Assembly: GCA_027604505.1 (NCBI GenBank)
Contig: JADIIX010000207.1
Coordinates: 1 to 29,856, forward strand
DNA: 29,856 bases
Origin: Gonapodya sp. JEL0774
Taxonomy: Eukaryota > Monoblepharomycota > Monoblepharidomycetes > Monoblepharidales > Gonapodyaceae
Reading direction: 5' to 3'
Below the pieces are notes generated by a model that did no database searches, was not told the DNA's origin, and saw nothing but the letters and a program-made list of their open reading frames with translations. This document shows positions 21,141-29,856 of this stretch, in pieces (position 1 is the first letter of the stretch; each line of letters starts with the position of its first letter). The position numbers were made by a program, and so were the translations under genes.

Positions 21141-21786
21141 CAACCGGGCAACACGTCGCAGTTCAGAGGTGAGGGTGAAGAACATCGGTGAGAGGCGCAC
21201 GCGAATTCTCCGCGGGCGCGTTCAAATCCACACACCGACGGCAAGCGGTGTCACAGCGAATGAGCTCATTTGGTATGCGGAATTGAAGGTTGAATGGAGC
21301 TGCTTCCGATGAAGGAAGATCGGGATCTTCCCACCGTTCTGTGGTCATCGCAACAAAACAAGAATAATATCTTGTTCCTGTCGCTGGTGAGTACAACTGC
21401 ACACTGACCACAAGTCTTCAACTCAAGCGCCAGGGAGTGTATATGATTGAGTTGATGTGTGGAACCTATGATTTAGTTGTGATGGTGGATTGAGCTGATC
21501 ATCCTTTTCACCCGCAGATTTGTCAGCAAATATATACCTGGTTGATGGAATATCAATTCAAAAATGGGGTATATATATGCTGTCTGCCGTTGGATGGACG
21601 GTTTTCGCAACAGCTGCTAACCTCCTCCAGCCCTGACGCCTACGTGCAAAAGATCGCCTGCGACAGTAGTCCACGACACGGTAATGAAAACAATGATCGG
21701 GGTCCAAAACTAGTCTGGGAACTTTAGGGGACCTCTTGCAGAGGTATTTCGCACAAATATACGTACAACAGGATCTACGGGTTTTG
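21141..21786. other. Intergenic between DUF1761-like gene and pip
   Basis: About 640 bp that should contain the 3' end of pip and the promoter and 5' end of the DUF1761-like gene. No gene, repeat or RNA is recognisable. Confidence 0.4.
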
Positions 21787-24181
21787 CTACACACCACCAA
21801 ACTTATCAGCTGATCGCACGAGCCGGTCGCGGATTCCTGGCTCCTTGGCAGAGTGGCCACAGTCTTGAAGCTTGAGATGGATGTGCGAAGAGGGGTAAAA
21901 CCCAGAAGGTGAGCAAACGACAGCAGAACACATAGTTGCCTGTCTCACTATCTCGAGAAGGAGAATCATCCCCCGACGCAATTATAATACGCATAAACGA
22001 CGAAGCCAAGTACTTACCCAATAAAACTCCGCTTCGGGCCAAGCCCGGTGCAAATCCCATGCGGATTTCGGAGGACAAACGACATCGTATCGACCCTTCC
22101 GGACATAGTTTGTCAGGGGAGTGAGGTTGAGTGTCGCACACCAGATGACGGTGAGAGTGATGATTTCATTTGCAAATAGAGAAATCCATATCAAACATCA
22201 GGAGTGGGGGGTAAGAGGTGGTGTCAGGAATCCACGAGTCTGTCGCCATACACGAGACATATCCGATCCCAACAACTGAAACACCTATCCCCGACCCATC
22301 CCTTTACTAGACATACCTGCACAATCACCGCGGGCACGTGTCTTATTCTCTCTATGTTATCCAGTATCCAGGAGTCCGTGCGACTTCCCGGAAAGAATCC
22401 TTGGTGGTGAAAGTAGTGGCATTCAATCCCTTGAGGGTAGGTGGTATGTTTGAGCACCGTGAATGATAGGAGGCGGGGTGGTGGGGAATATGTTGGCGGG
22501 TCAGATAGTTGCAACCTTGCTCCTCCCGAATCGCCACCCCACTTCACACTTCGACGTTTCAACCTGCGCGGTTCCATCCTCATGCCATTTACCGCGTCAG
22601 CAATGAGTCGACAGGCCGCGTGGCTCAAAGATTAACCTGTGCGAAAGCCGTGGAGGCGCCACCCTCGTGATTCCACAACGTACACCGAGTCGGCATCTCA
22701 CCGCGACTTCTCGCCCGCACAACACACCCAAAAAAATACTTACTCGAAAATGCCATAGCCCAGGCTGGATTCTCCGCCTTTGCGACCAACCCAGCATCCA
22801 CCACAAGCCTACTGGTCCCACATTCCCACCCGGCCCACCTCTTCGCTGCTTCCTTCTTCTCCTCTTCAATTACACCGGTAAGTCGCTTATAATACGCCCC
22901 GACGACGTTGTCCCGTTCGTTCTCCGGGATGAACTCCAAGTACGGCTCGAAGGCGTCAGGGTAAATGTGTTGGGCACCGCCAGGTTCGTAAAACCATGTG
23001 ATTTCAGAGGGGCGCAGGAGGAATATGCCACGTAAAGTCAAGGAAAGGACTCGGGTAGGATGGGTGATGGCATACGCCAGAGCGAGTGTTGAGCCCCAAG
23101 AGCCACCAAACACGTGCCAGCTGTAGGAGGAAGGAAGAGGTTGGAGAATTGGGTGAATGGTTCCGCTTACTGGTCAAGCGGGTGGTAGCTCATAACTGCG
23201 CGGTTCAATTCAACCCCCACAAACGAGCAGTTCGTTACATCTATTCCGTCCAACCTGCTACCACACGTCCGCACTTTGCTCACAACACTACGACCGGTCA
23301 GCTTCTTTTACACACTTGACGCCATCCAACCCCACTCACTTCTATCCTTGGAAACAAGCGCTACAAACACACCGCTCATATCGCCCAAACACCATTCAAA
23401 TGTCACCCACCTCCCCACCCCTAAGGCTACCCTCACCCTCTCCATGTCTTCAACCAGTCTCCACGTATCATTTTCCCTTAACTCTGCCGGTGGCGTTGAC
23501 CGACCAGAACCGCGTTGGTCGATGAGAATGCTGCGATAGGCAGTTGGGTGGAAAAAACGTCGATCATCGGGGCCACATCCGCCACCAGGACCACCCTGGA
23601 CGGGACAAGGGGAGGAAATGAGAGTGAGGTATTGCGTCACAAGAGGAATGGGTGGTCTCACGTGTACGAAGACTACTGGGAGGCCTATGAGAGAAGGGAG
23701 CAACAGGCAAAGCAATATTAGAGTTCAAAATGAAAGGCTATTATAGCGAGTATTAGCAAGGTTCAATGCAATTGAATGTGGCTTGGGCTCATGTGTCGTG
23801 CCCGATTGGAGAGCTGCATTACCGGTCAGAGAGCCCGGAAATCAACTCTTTGTGTCTCAGCTGACAGTAGATCGTAAAAAAATGGAAGAAATACCAGCGC
23901 GCCGGGTTCCATTGGCTGCAGCGACCTTCACCAATCGGGACACCGTTCAAATCCAACTATACGGACACCGTATGACACCCACCATTTGGATTTCCACACT
24001 CCTCTACATAGAGTGTATGAATCTCCGAGACTTTAATGTGGTGTACCGCGTATGGTTCTATTGGGGGGTACAGATCGCGGAGCTCCGGGCTTGAGGAGAA
24101 ACCAGTTTGGGGAGCCGGCGGTGAGCGAGACGTTCCTGGTAAACGGGAGCTGGTGACAGTAGATGATTCAGAAGCAGACAT
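21787..24181 (-). CDS. pip: Proline iminopeptidase (peptidase S33)
   Basis: An alpha/beta hydrolase that releases N-terminal proline from peptides (EC 3.4.11.5). Seven exons join in phase to 352 aa: 24181-23983, 23684-23662, 23595-23411, 23120-22744, 22429-22317, 22095-22018 and 21870-21787. In order: ELRDLYPPIEPY near the N-terminus, oxyanion motif HGGPGGG (74-80), DQRGSGRS, and nucleophile elbow GGSWGS with Ser143. Then come RYDVVCP with Asp303, SAWDLHRAWPEAE, and DCGHSAKEPGIRDRL with His331. The catalytic triad is thus Ser143-Asp303-His331. The usual D-A-G-H-S is D-C-G-H-S, preceded by an aromatic FYW. Introns are 298, 66, 290, 314, 221 and 147 nt, much longer than in neighbouring genes. 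Two acceptors are AAG (before exons 5 and 7) and exon 6 also follows AAG. Length is typical for the family. Confidence 0.93.
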
Positions 24182-24479
24182 CTTTCAGGAGTGGGTTGCT
24201 CAGAATTGGGACGAAGTGGGTTGATGATGCCTGATCAGCTGCCAAAGTCCATACACCAGAAACCCGAACATGCACCTTTTTTCAATAATTCATGATCCGT
24301 TTCAACCAAAGGACAAACCAGAGTACAAAGGTTGGATATTCCTTAAAACATTCTCAAAATGCCCTAGGGTTCTCTGCCGTTCAGGATTTTTGTCGGGGCG
24401 AGCTCGACAGATGTTCGGGGAGGAGGGTCGATTTTGTTGTGAAGTGAGCACTCTTGTTCCGTCCCACACATATTAATTA
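24182..24479. other. Intergenic upstream of pip
   Basis: About 300 bp between the pip start and the first transposon sequence. It should hold the pip promoter. No gene or motif is recognised. Confidence 0.4.
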
Positions 24480-24662
24480 GGGTTCGTTTAATCGCTCGAT
24501 TTCCACTCGGTTTTGCTCGGTTTCCGCCGGGTTTTTCGTGTAACGTGTTTAGTTGGTCAGTTCGAGCTGAGCAAAAACCGAGTTTGTGTTTGATTGCTTG
24601 GTTTTTGACTGAGCTTGGTGCACACTGAGACCAACCACCCAATAGGAAGAAACCGAGTTTTT
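24480..24662 (+). mobile_element. Possible left end of a PIF/Harbinger element with subterminal repeats
   Basis: GGGTTCGTTTAATCG starts at 24480 directly after TTA (24477-24479), the kind of 3-bp target duplication PIF/Harbinger elements make. A short motif of the type ACTCGGTTTTTGCTC recurs: forward at 24505-24523 (two overlapping CTCGGTTT), inverted at 24569-24583 (GAGCAAAAACCGAGT), and inverted partial at 24649-24660. Such subterminal repeats often bind the Myb-like or transposase protein of the element. No matching right end was found in the window, so the end call is tentative. Confidence 0.45.
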
Positions 24663-24683
24663 CAGATTGACCTCCAGAGCACA

Positions 24684-26008
24684 ATGTCTTCACGCCGAGT
24701 TCAATCACTATATCATTACCATAGTGATTTGGAGCCATCAATACATCACACCACGCACCAATTGCTTGTCTATCTCTCCAATGGCATCAGCATTCTCTCT
24801 CAAGCAGTCCAAGCACCTCCTCAATCTCGTTCAGGAAGTTTGAGGGTGGAAAAACGCCCCCAAGAACGTGTTCAATCAACATCAATGGAATCATGTGATC
24901 CCAAAGATGAAATCAAAGTACCCAGTTTTGAGAAACGGCCCCAATCATCGTTCATGAACCTTGAGGCCCGAATCAAGAAGAAATACAAAGCTGTCACCTA
25001 CGCTTGGGAGGAGAGTGGATTTGGATGGAATAGCACAGACTTTTCATCACTGCAGCAGAAGGGGTCTGGGATTGTTTGAAGACTGAGGTGGGTGAGAACT
25101 GAGACTTGCAAGAGTCTGTATGCAAAAGTTTCAATCCATGGATATTCCGCTTCATGCACCATTGAAATCACCAGAACAAGAAGAAGTGGGACAGCTACTA
25201 TCCACTCCGAACACCTGGCCATTATATCCCAAGGCAGTGGCAGTCTGCTCTGGTCAGGGCACACGTGGTGGGGATGTCAAACCCAGTGAACGTCCAGATA
25301 ATTCTGACCATGATGACACAGATCTAGAAGATGATGAAGGTGAGGTAGAGACTTGATGATGATCTGGAAATAGTTATCAGTCACTCATTCGCAAGGTTTG
25401 GCAGAATCTTGTAGGGATCTTGAATCAACTCCACCTGTTGTACCTGTGCGTCTGGGTACTTCTGCTTCTGACTCAGAACAGCCTCCTGTGCCAATGCCAA
25501 AGTGTTGTTGTCGCGGATCAGATGCCACAAGCATAGCCAGCAACTGACAGTCCCTTGGAATTCAGCACAGTGAGAACGCAAGGTCCCCAGCGCACTCACC
25601 AGCTATAGGAATCTTGCATCTTCTGTGGAAAGCACACCCCAAGCCTTTGCCAGGTTTGCTGAAGAACCTCTGCAGCAGAAGCAAGCCCAAATACCCACCC
25701 CATACAAGCAGGTTCCGGAACTTGTGGAGGAGGACAGATGGGATCCAGCAAACCTTGCCTACCTGTCCATGCTTTTTGAGAACAACAGGGTGGCAATGGC
25801 ATATACCACATTCAAGAATAAGGATGCCCATATCCGTATGGTTGGGGAACGTGCGAAGGCTGCTAGACCAATTGGAAGCAACAGCAGTCTTTCGAGGGCC
25901 CTCCTGCTCCCCCTATTCCTCAACAAGGTGCTTTTCAGTATGGAGATGCAGGAAATGGTAAAGAAGCTAGTTGGAATTACCATGGCCACTGGAAAGAGTG
26001 GGTTTTAA
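24684..26008 (+). pseudogene. Myb/SANT-like transposon protein, decayed
   Basis: The first segment starts MSSRRVQSLYHYH and reaches LEARIKKKYKAVTYAWEESG followed by FGW. This matches the end of the Myb/SANT-like (Myb_DNA-bind_3) trihelix, where L-K-K-x-Y-x-x-V precedes a G-F-G-W motif. A proline- and serine-rich linker follows in other frames (25100-25550). A C-terminal segment at 25625-26008 contains DPANLAYLSMLFENNRVAMA followed by YTTFKNKDAHIRMV, the helical tail typical of such proteins in basidiomycete transposons. The segments lie in different frames with stops between, so the copy is probably dead or has unresolved introns. It is co-oriented with the element end at 24480. Confidence 0.5.
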
Positions 26009-26252
26009 CACAGCAGTCTGCTTCAGTGCTGAATTGTGATGGACTTTTTTGGGGGAGATGAAGTAAAATCAGAGCACAAAGGAGCTCTTAATCTAAAAAT
26101 TTAGAAGAACGGGTTTTCGTAGTTGCGTGTGGAAAATGTGTGGTCCAGAATCAAGATTGATTATGTTTTGGACCAAGCCGATGAAAGTCAAACAAGCCAT
26201 CATGGAAAATAAATTATCGGCAGTTCTACAATGGTAAATACTCCAAAAAGGT

Positions 26253-27010
26253 CTAGCGCCGGCAATGGCGTGCAAGTGTGCAAGGCCTAGATACATACTG
26301 CACCCACATCCATTCAGCGATCTCGTCCAGCTTTCTGGCCATGTCATCCCCCGCCACTAAATCATCTCCATTTGGGTCATCCTCCTGTCCATAACCATTT
26401 TCCTCTCCCTTTGCACGGTCATACTCTTGTTCAATCCCATCCTCCCCTTTACCGGCATTGATAATGAACTTGTGGAGAACACAGCACGCCACCACAACCT
26501 TCACCTGTGTTGCAATATTGTACTGGGTCCCCAGACAGAGAATGGGGAATTGCTTCTTGAGGACACCAAAAGGTACGCTCAACAATGCTTGGAAGAGAAG
26601 CATGGTGATGGTTGAGTAGTTCCCTAGCATTTTGTGGCCTGAACGTAAAGAGCAAAAGTCAGGACTACACAAATTTGAGCTGACTGTATGTGAGGACTTA
26701 CGTGAGGTCACCATCTCCCCATTCCTTCAGGTGATATCAGACACTGCAATATGGGGCATAACAATCAAGTCCGCAGCAAATCCAGCATTGCCTAAATAAA
26801 ATTTATCTGTCATGCAGTGAAATCCATGTGCTCTTGCACTTTGGTAGATGATCCCATCAGGTGAGCACATACAGAAAATGTCTGTCAAAGTCCACAAAAC
26901 CCAGCACATTCTGTGTTAATCCACTCTTCCTTGAATGCCATGGACCTGCTGCTGCCTCTGGTACGTTAATTGGTATGTGAGTCCTATCCAGTGCCCCTAG
27001 ACAACTGCCA
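26253..27010 (-). pseudogene. PIF/Harbinger DDE transposase fragment A
   Basis: Minus-strand translation shows the DDE_Tnp_4 (HARBI1-like) pattern: GALDRTHIPINVPE (first Asp), LTQNVLGFVDFDRHFLYVL, then KFYLGNAGFAADL where the second catalytic Asp of G-D-A-G-F is Asn, then PSIVERTF (the Glu) and GVLKKQFPIL, QVKVVVACCVLHKFI. In-frame stops occur, and a one-base excess in the A4 run at 26568-26571 separates IVERTF from GVLKK. An acidic tail (EENGYGQEDDPNGDDLV) ends the frame. The copy cannot be functional. The family call is from motif memory but has many independent matches. Confidence 0.8.
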
Positions 27011-27129
27011 ATATATCCCCCCATCTCCCTCCCTAATGATGGGGTGATCTTGTACGGAGAGACTCACCCCAGCTGAGCTATCATGGTACTGCAGCGCCAT
27101 TTCGAATGCTTGCACTCCTACAGACTCTG

Positions 27130-27761
27130 TATTTGGATTTGTAGATGGGACACTACGCGAGATAACACTCCCAGGAACAAATTAACTGCTCTACTACAAC
27201 AGTCACAAATGCTTGGACGGTCTGAAATAAACATTGATCATCTTCCCAAATGGTCTTGTATGCTCAACAGGTCCATTTGTGGGCCAGTATCACAACATCA
27301 CAATTTGGAGGGACAGTGGAATGGAAGAACAGCTTGCAGTTCATGGTGAGTGCGCAGTTAAGTGTTTTGCTGTCACGCAAGTATGTGCTCACCTGTTCGA
27401 GAAGCCTTCAATTCAAACAGCTAATAGATCTTTGTTTACAGTGACCCTGCCTATATTGCGTCCCCTGTTGTCATGACAACAATACGCCTTCCTTTCAACC
27501 CAGAGGAGCTGGAATTCAACAAGATCATGAGTGGTGTGCGGATTGCAATGGAGTGGGGGGTTTGCAAAGATTTGCAGTATGTGGGCATTCTTAGACTTTG
27601 CACCAAATTTAAAATCTGGATTGCAGCCAGTTGGGGCCTACTATGTAGTTGTCGCTCTTCTCTCAAACTGTCACACGTGTTTGTATGGTCACCAAGTTGC
27701 TGATAAGTTTATGTTAGTACCCCTGTCTCCTGAGGAGTATTTGCATGTAGAGGACAATTAA
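27130..27761 (+). pseudogene. PIF/Harbinger DDE transposase fragment B
   Basis: A second transposase of a different Harbinger subgroup on the opposite strand. It reads VFGFVDGTLREI (first Asp), PNGLVCSTGPFVGQYHNITI followed by WRDSG, where the expected second Asp after His is Asn. Next come VYSDPAYIASPVVM, FNKIMSGVRIAMEWG (carrying the Glu), GLQPVGAYYVVVALLSNCHT and CLYG, and it ends PLSPEEYLHVEDN with TAA. Adjacent TAA-TAG stops precede VYSDPAY, and the G6 run at 27555-27560 shifts the frame between AMEWG and FAKI. The 5' end is missing or overlaps fragment A (tail to tail, 5' ends facing). Dead copy. Confidence 0.78.
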
Positions 27762-27769
27762 TAAAATGT

Positions 27770-29048
27770 TTAGTATGTTGAGAACTGTCCAGCAGGTGGT
27801 AAAGTGATAGTTCCTGAAGCTGGCAGGACAAAGTGCTTGGCATCGTGGTGTCTGCAGCTGGAACGAATATTTGCGATTGTTTGGAACACAAGGGCATAAG
27901 AGGGCGTTCTGTATTCAGAGCTCATACAAGAAACTACAGTAGTTTGGGCACTGCTGGTAGCCTTTCTAACAACGTCATCATGTGATCCTTGTTCTTCTGC
28001 ATCACGCATTTCTCTTGCCTCCCTGACCTTCTCTCTCTCCTTCTTCTCAAATTCAAACATCTGCCTCTCCAAGCCAATCCTGTTCTGTTGCAGCTTCATG
28101 TGCTCCCACTGCAGGTCCAGAAAAGAAGTTGATGCTTCCTGCATATTTGCCGTAGACCCTGTGATCTCTTTCATCATCTCCATGTTTGACTCGTTGATGG
28201 ACATGTACAACTTATTGAGGTCCAAGAGTCCTAATGCTATATTGCACCTTGTGCCACTGGAGTTCCGCTCATTTAGGTTCCGCGTGCCGTTGTCGACACC
28301 TTCTGGCAGGGATTCATCGGGGTCTGTACTCTCACTGCCATCCTGCTTCTGTGTGTATGTGGTCTCATCTTGGAGACACTGGAGAGAGTCCTTGGGAGCA
28401 CCTGCCAACAAAACAATGAGACACAAAGCAACCAAAAGCACTGATCAGCCTTAACAGAGCTGCGTATTCATTACTTACGAATAGAATCTGCATCGTCCTT
28501 TGCCTTGCGTGCTTGCTCCAGTTGCACCTTGTTATCCTTCCATTCCTTCCAGTGTTCATTCTGGCCAGGAGCTCAGGTGAGACAATACACAGGACCAAAT
28601 TCAACGCAAGAACGCACAAGCTGTTTAAAATCCTCAAGAAGAGCATCAAGCTGCGACTCCTCAGGTTCCTCCTCTCCAGAATCCTTCTTGGCTTGCGCTT
28701 GCTTCTTCTTGTACGAGCTGAATATCTTGTTGAAATGAGCCTGCGCAGACTTGATGGTGGGCATTCTCCCCATGCAAGCTCCTTTGTAGTCTTTCCTACC
28801 GCCTTCCTAGCCAGCAGGAAGGAGAGCAACACTGCAACAGCAGCACTCCCAACATGGGGGATAGGGCGGTACAGATTGGGTTTCAGTCCCACCTCCCAGA
28901 CTACAGCCTTTAAGGCCGCTTGCACAAGCAGAATATAATTTGCCCCATTGATATCAAATCTCCATTGCAACTTTCTCTTTTTCTGCTCTGGTTGATTGGA
29001 CCCTTCATCCACATGCTTGTCATCCCCATCTCTGTCATTTCCAGACAC
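27770..29048 (-). pseudogene. Myb-like / coiled-coil protein of a Harbinger element, decayed
   Basis: The N-terminal frame starts MSGNDRDGDDKHVDEGSNQP, then KKRKLQWRFDINGANYILL. A frameshift near 28775-28800 leads to GRMPTIKSAQAHFNKIFSSY and a Lys/Glu-rich stretch (LDALLEDFKQLV). A segment NEHWKEWKDNKVQLEQARKA follows after a stop or a 30-nt intron. A good intron (28402-28478, GTAAGT to GGCAG, 77 nt) joins DADSIR to APKDSLQ. The C-terminal exon has a coiled coil (WEHMKLQQNRIGLERQMFEF). This layout of a DNA-binding start plus coiled-coil end is typical of the accessory ORF of PIF/Harbinger elements. It is co-oriented with and upstream of transposase fragment A, so the two may be one element interrupted by fragment B. 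Confidence 0.5.
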
Positions 29049-29588
29049 AGGGGGAGCTCACTTCAGAGCATCACTCATTTTTCTTTCACATGTTCGTATT
29101 TTGCATGAAGATGGAGCTTCTGGTGCCACTGAAACACAAGAAACTCACCTAGAAAGGTCTCAAGGTTCCAATTCACTTGTGTATGGTGCTCAAATCCCGT
29201 CTGTGGCACCTCTGATTTCCCGAAGATAATCAAAATACAAGTGAGAAGCAACCTAGAAGCTGATCTAATCCATATGAGTAATGGATGCTCCCATTTGATG
29301 TGAAATGGACGTTGCCAGAAACTCACGAAAACCCAAGGGAACCACTGCTACGTTACTCAAATCTTAAAGCGAACAATGATGCCAGCGCAGGAACAAAAAT
29401 TTAGGGATCAGGGACAACTTTTAGTGTTTCCTTGTAGATTGGGTGGTACAAGGAAACTTTGCCAACTGTTTTCTGTGTGGAGCACTGCCACAAGTAATGT
29501 GCAGATACAAGAAAATATCTACATGGAAACCTGAACAGCACAAACTCCCTAATATCACATGTACAACTATCCACCTGGTTATTATGAA
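29049..29588. other. CpG-poor sequence without a gene
   Basis: Only short frames with stops. It probably belongs to the flank or 5' region of the minus-strand transposon unit. No terminal repeat was found. Confidence 0.35.
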
Positions 29589-29742
29589 CACCACAGCCGG
29601 TCTTTGCCTTTTTGCACAAGCCCCAGAGATGAAGATTGGCCCCACACAGCAACATTGGGACTGGTCACCACAGCCAGTCTTCGCCTTTTTGCACAAGCCC
29701 CAGGATGAAGATTGGCCCAACACAGCAACATTCCCCAAACAC
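29589..29742. repeat. Two-unit tandem repeat, 77-bp period
   Basis: CACCACAGCCGGTCTTTGCC at 29589 recurs as CACCACAGCCAGTCTTCGCC at 29666. The shared run continues through TTTTTGCACAAGCCCCAG and GATGAAGATTGGCCC to ACACAGCAACATT and a GGACTGGT tail. Unit 2 has a two-base deletion and an insertion near its end. Confidence 0.88.
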
Positions 29743-29856
29743 AGGACTGGTTGCTTGTCTGGCCATGGTGTGCCGCATGGGTTTAATTTGCTTGCAGTGC
29801 TCATAAGGCAATGTGTGACACGTCTGGAAACTAATAAAGTGGCCTTAAGTGCCATT

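Noticed and set aside
13134-24181. Beta-lactam or other secondary-metabolite gene cluster
   Set aside because: The oxygenases are isopenicillin-N-synthase-like only in fold. No NRPS, acyltransferase, transporter or regulator accompanies them; the neighbours are DUF2985-like, DUF1761-like and an iminopeptidase.
24480-29856. Complete PIF/Harbinger element with both terminal inverted repeats
   Set aside because: No reverse complement of GGGTTCGTTTAATCG was found downstream, and the coding parts lie in both orientations, so a single intact element is not supported.
1-29856. CRISPR array, bacterial operon signals or rRNA genes
   Set aside because: No regularly spaced repeats, no Shine-Dalgarno-led gene strings and no rRNA sequence; the window is eukaryotic with introns throughout.

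Overview
This is a piece of a fungal nuclear genome, most probably an agaricomycete basidiomycete. The evidence is many short GT-AG introns (mostly 56-100 nt), very compact spacing, a nuclear tRNA gene, fungal protein families (DUF2985-like, DUF1761-like, fungal-type proline iminopeptidase, isopenicillin-N-synthase-like oxygenases), and basidiomycete-style PIF/Harbinger and retroelement debris. Exons were joined by hand from splice signals, reading phase and family alignment remembered from the literature. No database search was run.

The window has three parts. (1) About 1-8,900 is a CpG-poor, gene-less stretch of decayed repeats. It holds a large imperfect inverted repeat (arms about 2985-3725 and 4055-4800) with a retroelement-protease-like segment in both arms. 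(2) About 9,280-24,200 is a CpG-rich gene island: tRNA-Ile(AAT); TSR3, the 18S rRNA aminocarboxypropyltransferase (minus); an unrecognised plus-strand gene; two tandem 2OG-Fe(II) oxygenases (minus); two tandem DUF2985-like membrane proteins (minus); a DUF1761-like membrane protein (minus); and a proline iminopeptidase with unusually long introns (minus). From 13.1 to 24.2 kb every gene lies on the minus strand. (3) About 24,480-29,856 is CpG-poor again. It holds fragments of PIF/Harbinger DNA transposons in both orientations: Myb/SANT-like DNA-binding ORFs and DDE transposases, all carrying stops, frameshifts or lost catalytic residues.

The most striking signal is in the first oxygenase copy (13134-14822). 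Its reading frame is only family-like if a 6-nt micro-exon (13722-13727, Asp-Tyr) is included between two introns. That micro-exon supplies the iron-binding Asp of the HxD motif and is followed by a 12-nt micro-exon. The tandem paralogue has the Asp-Tyr codons fused to the preceding exon, so an intron lies between the iron-binding His and Asp codons in one copy only. The paralogues differ in three intron positions in all, a local record of intron gain or loss after duplication.
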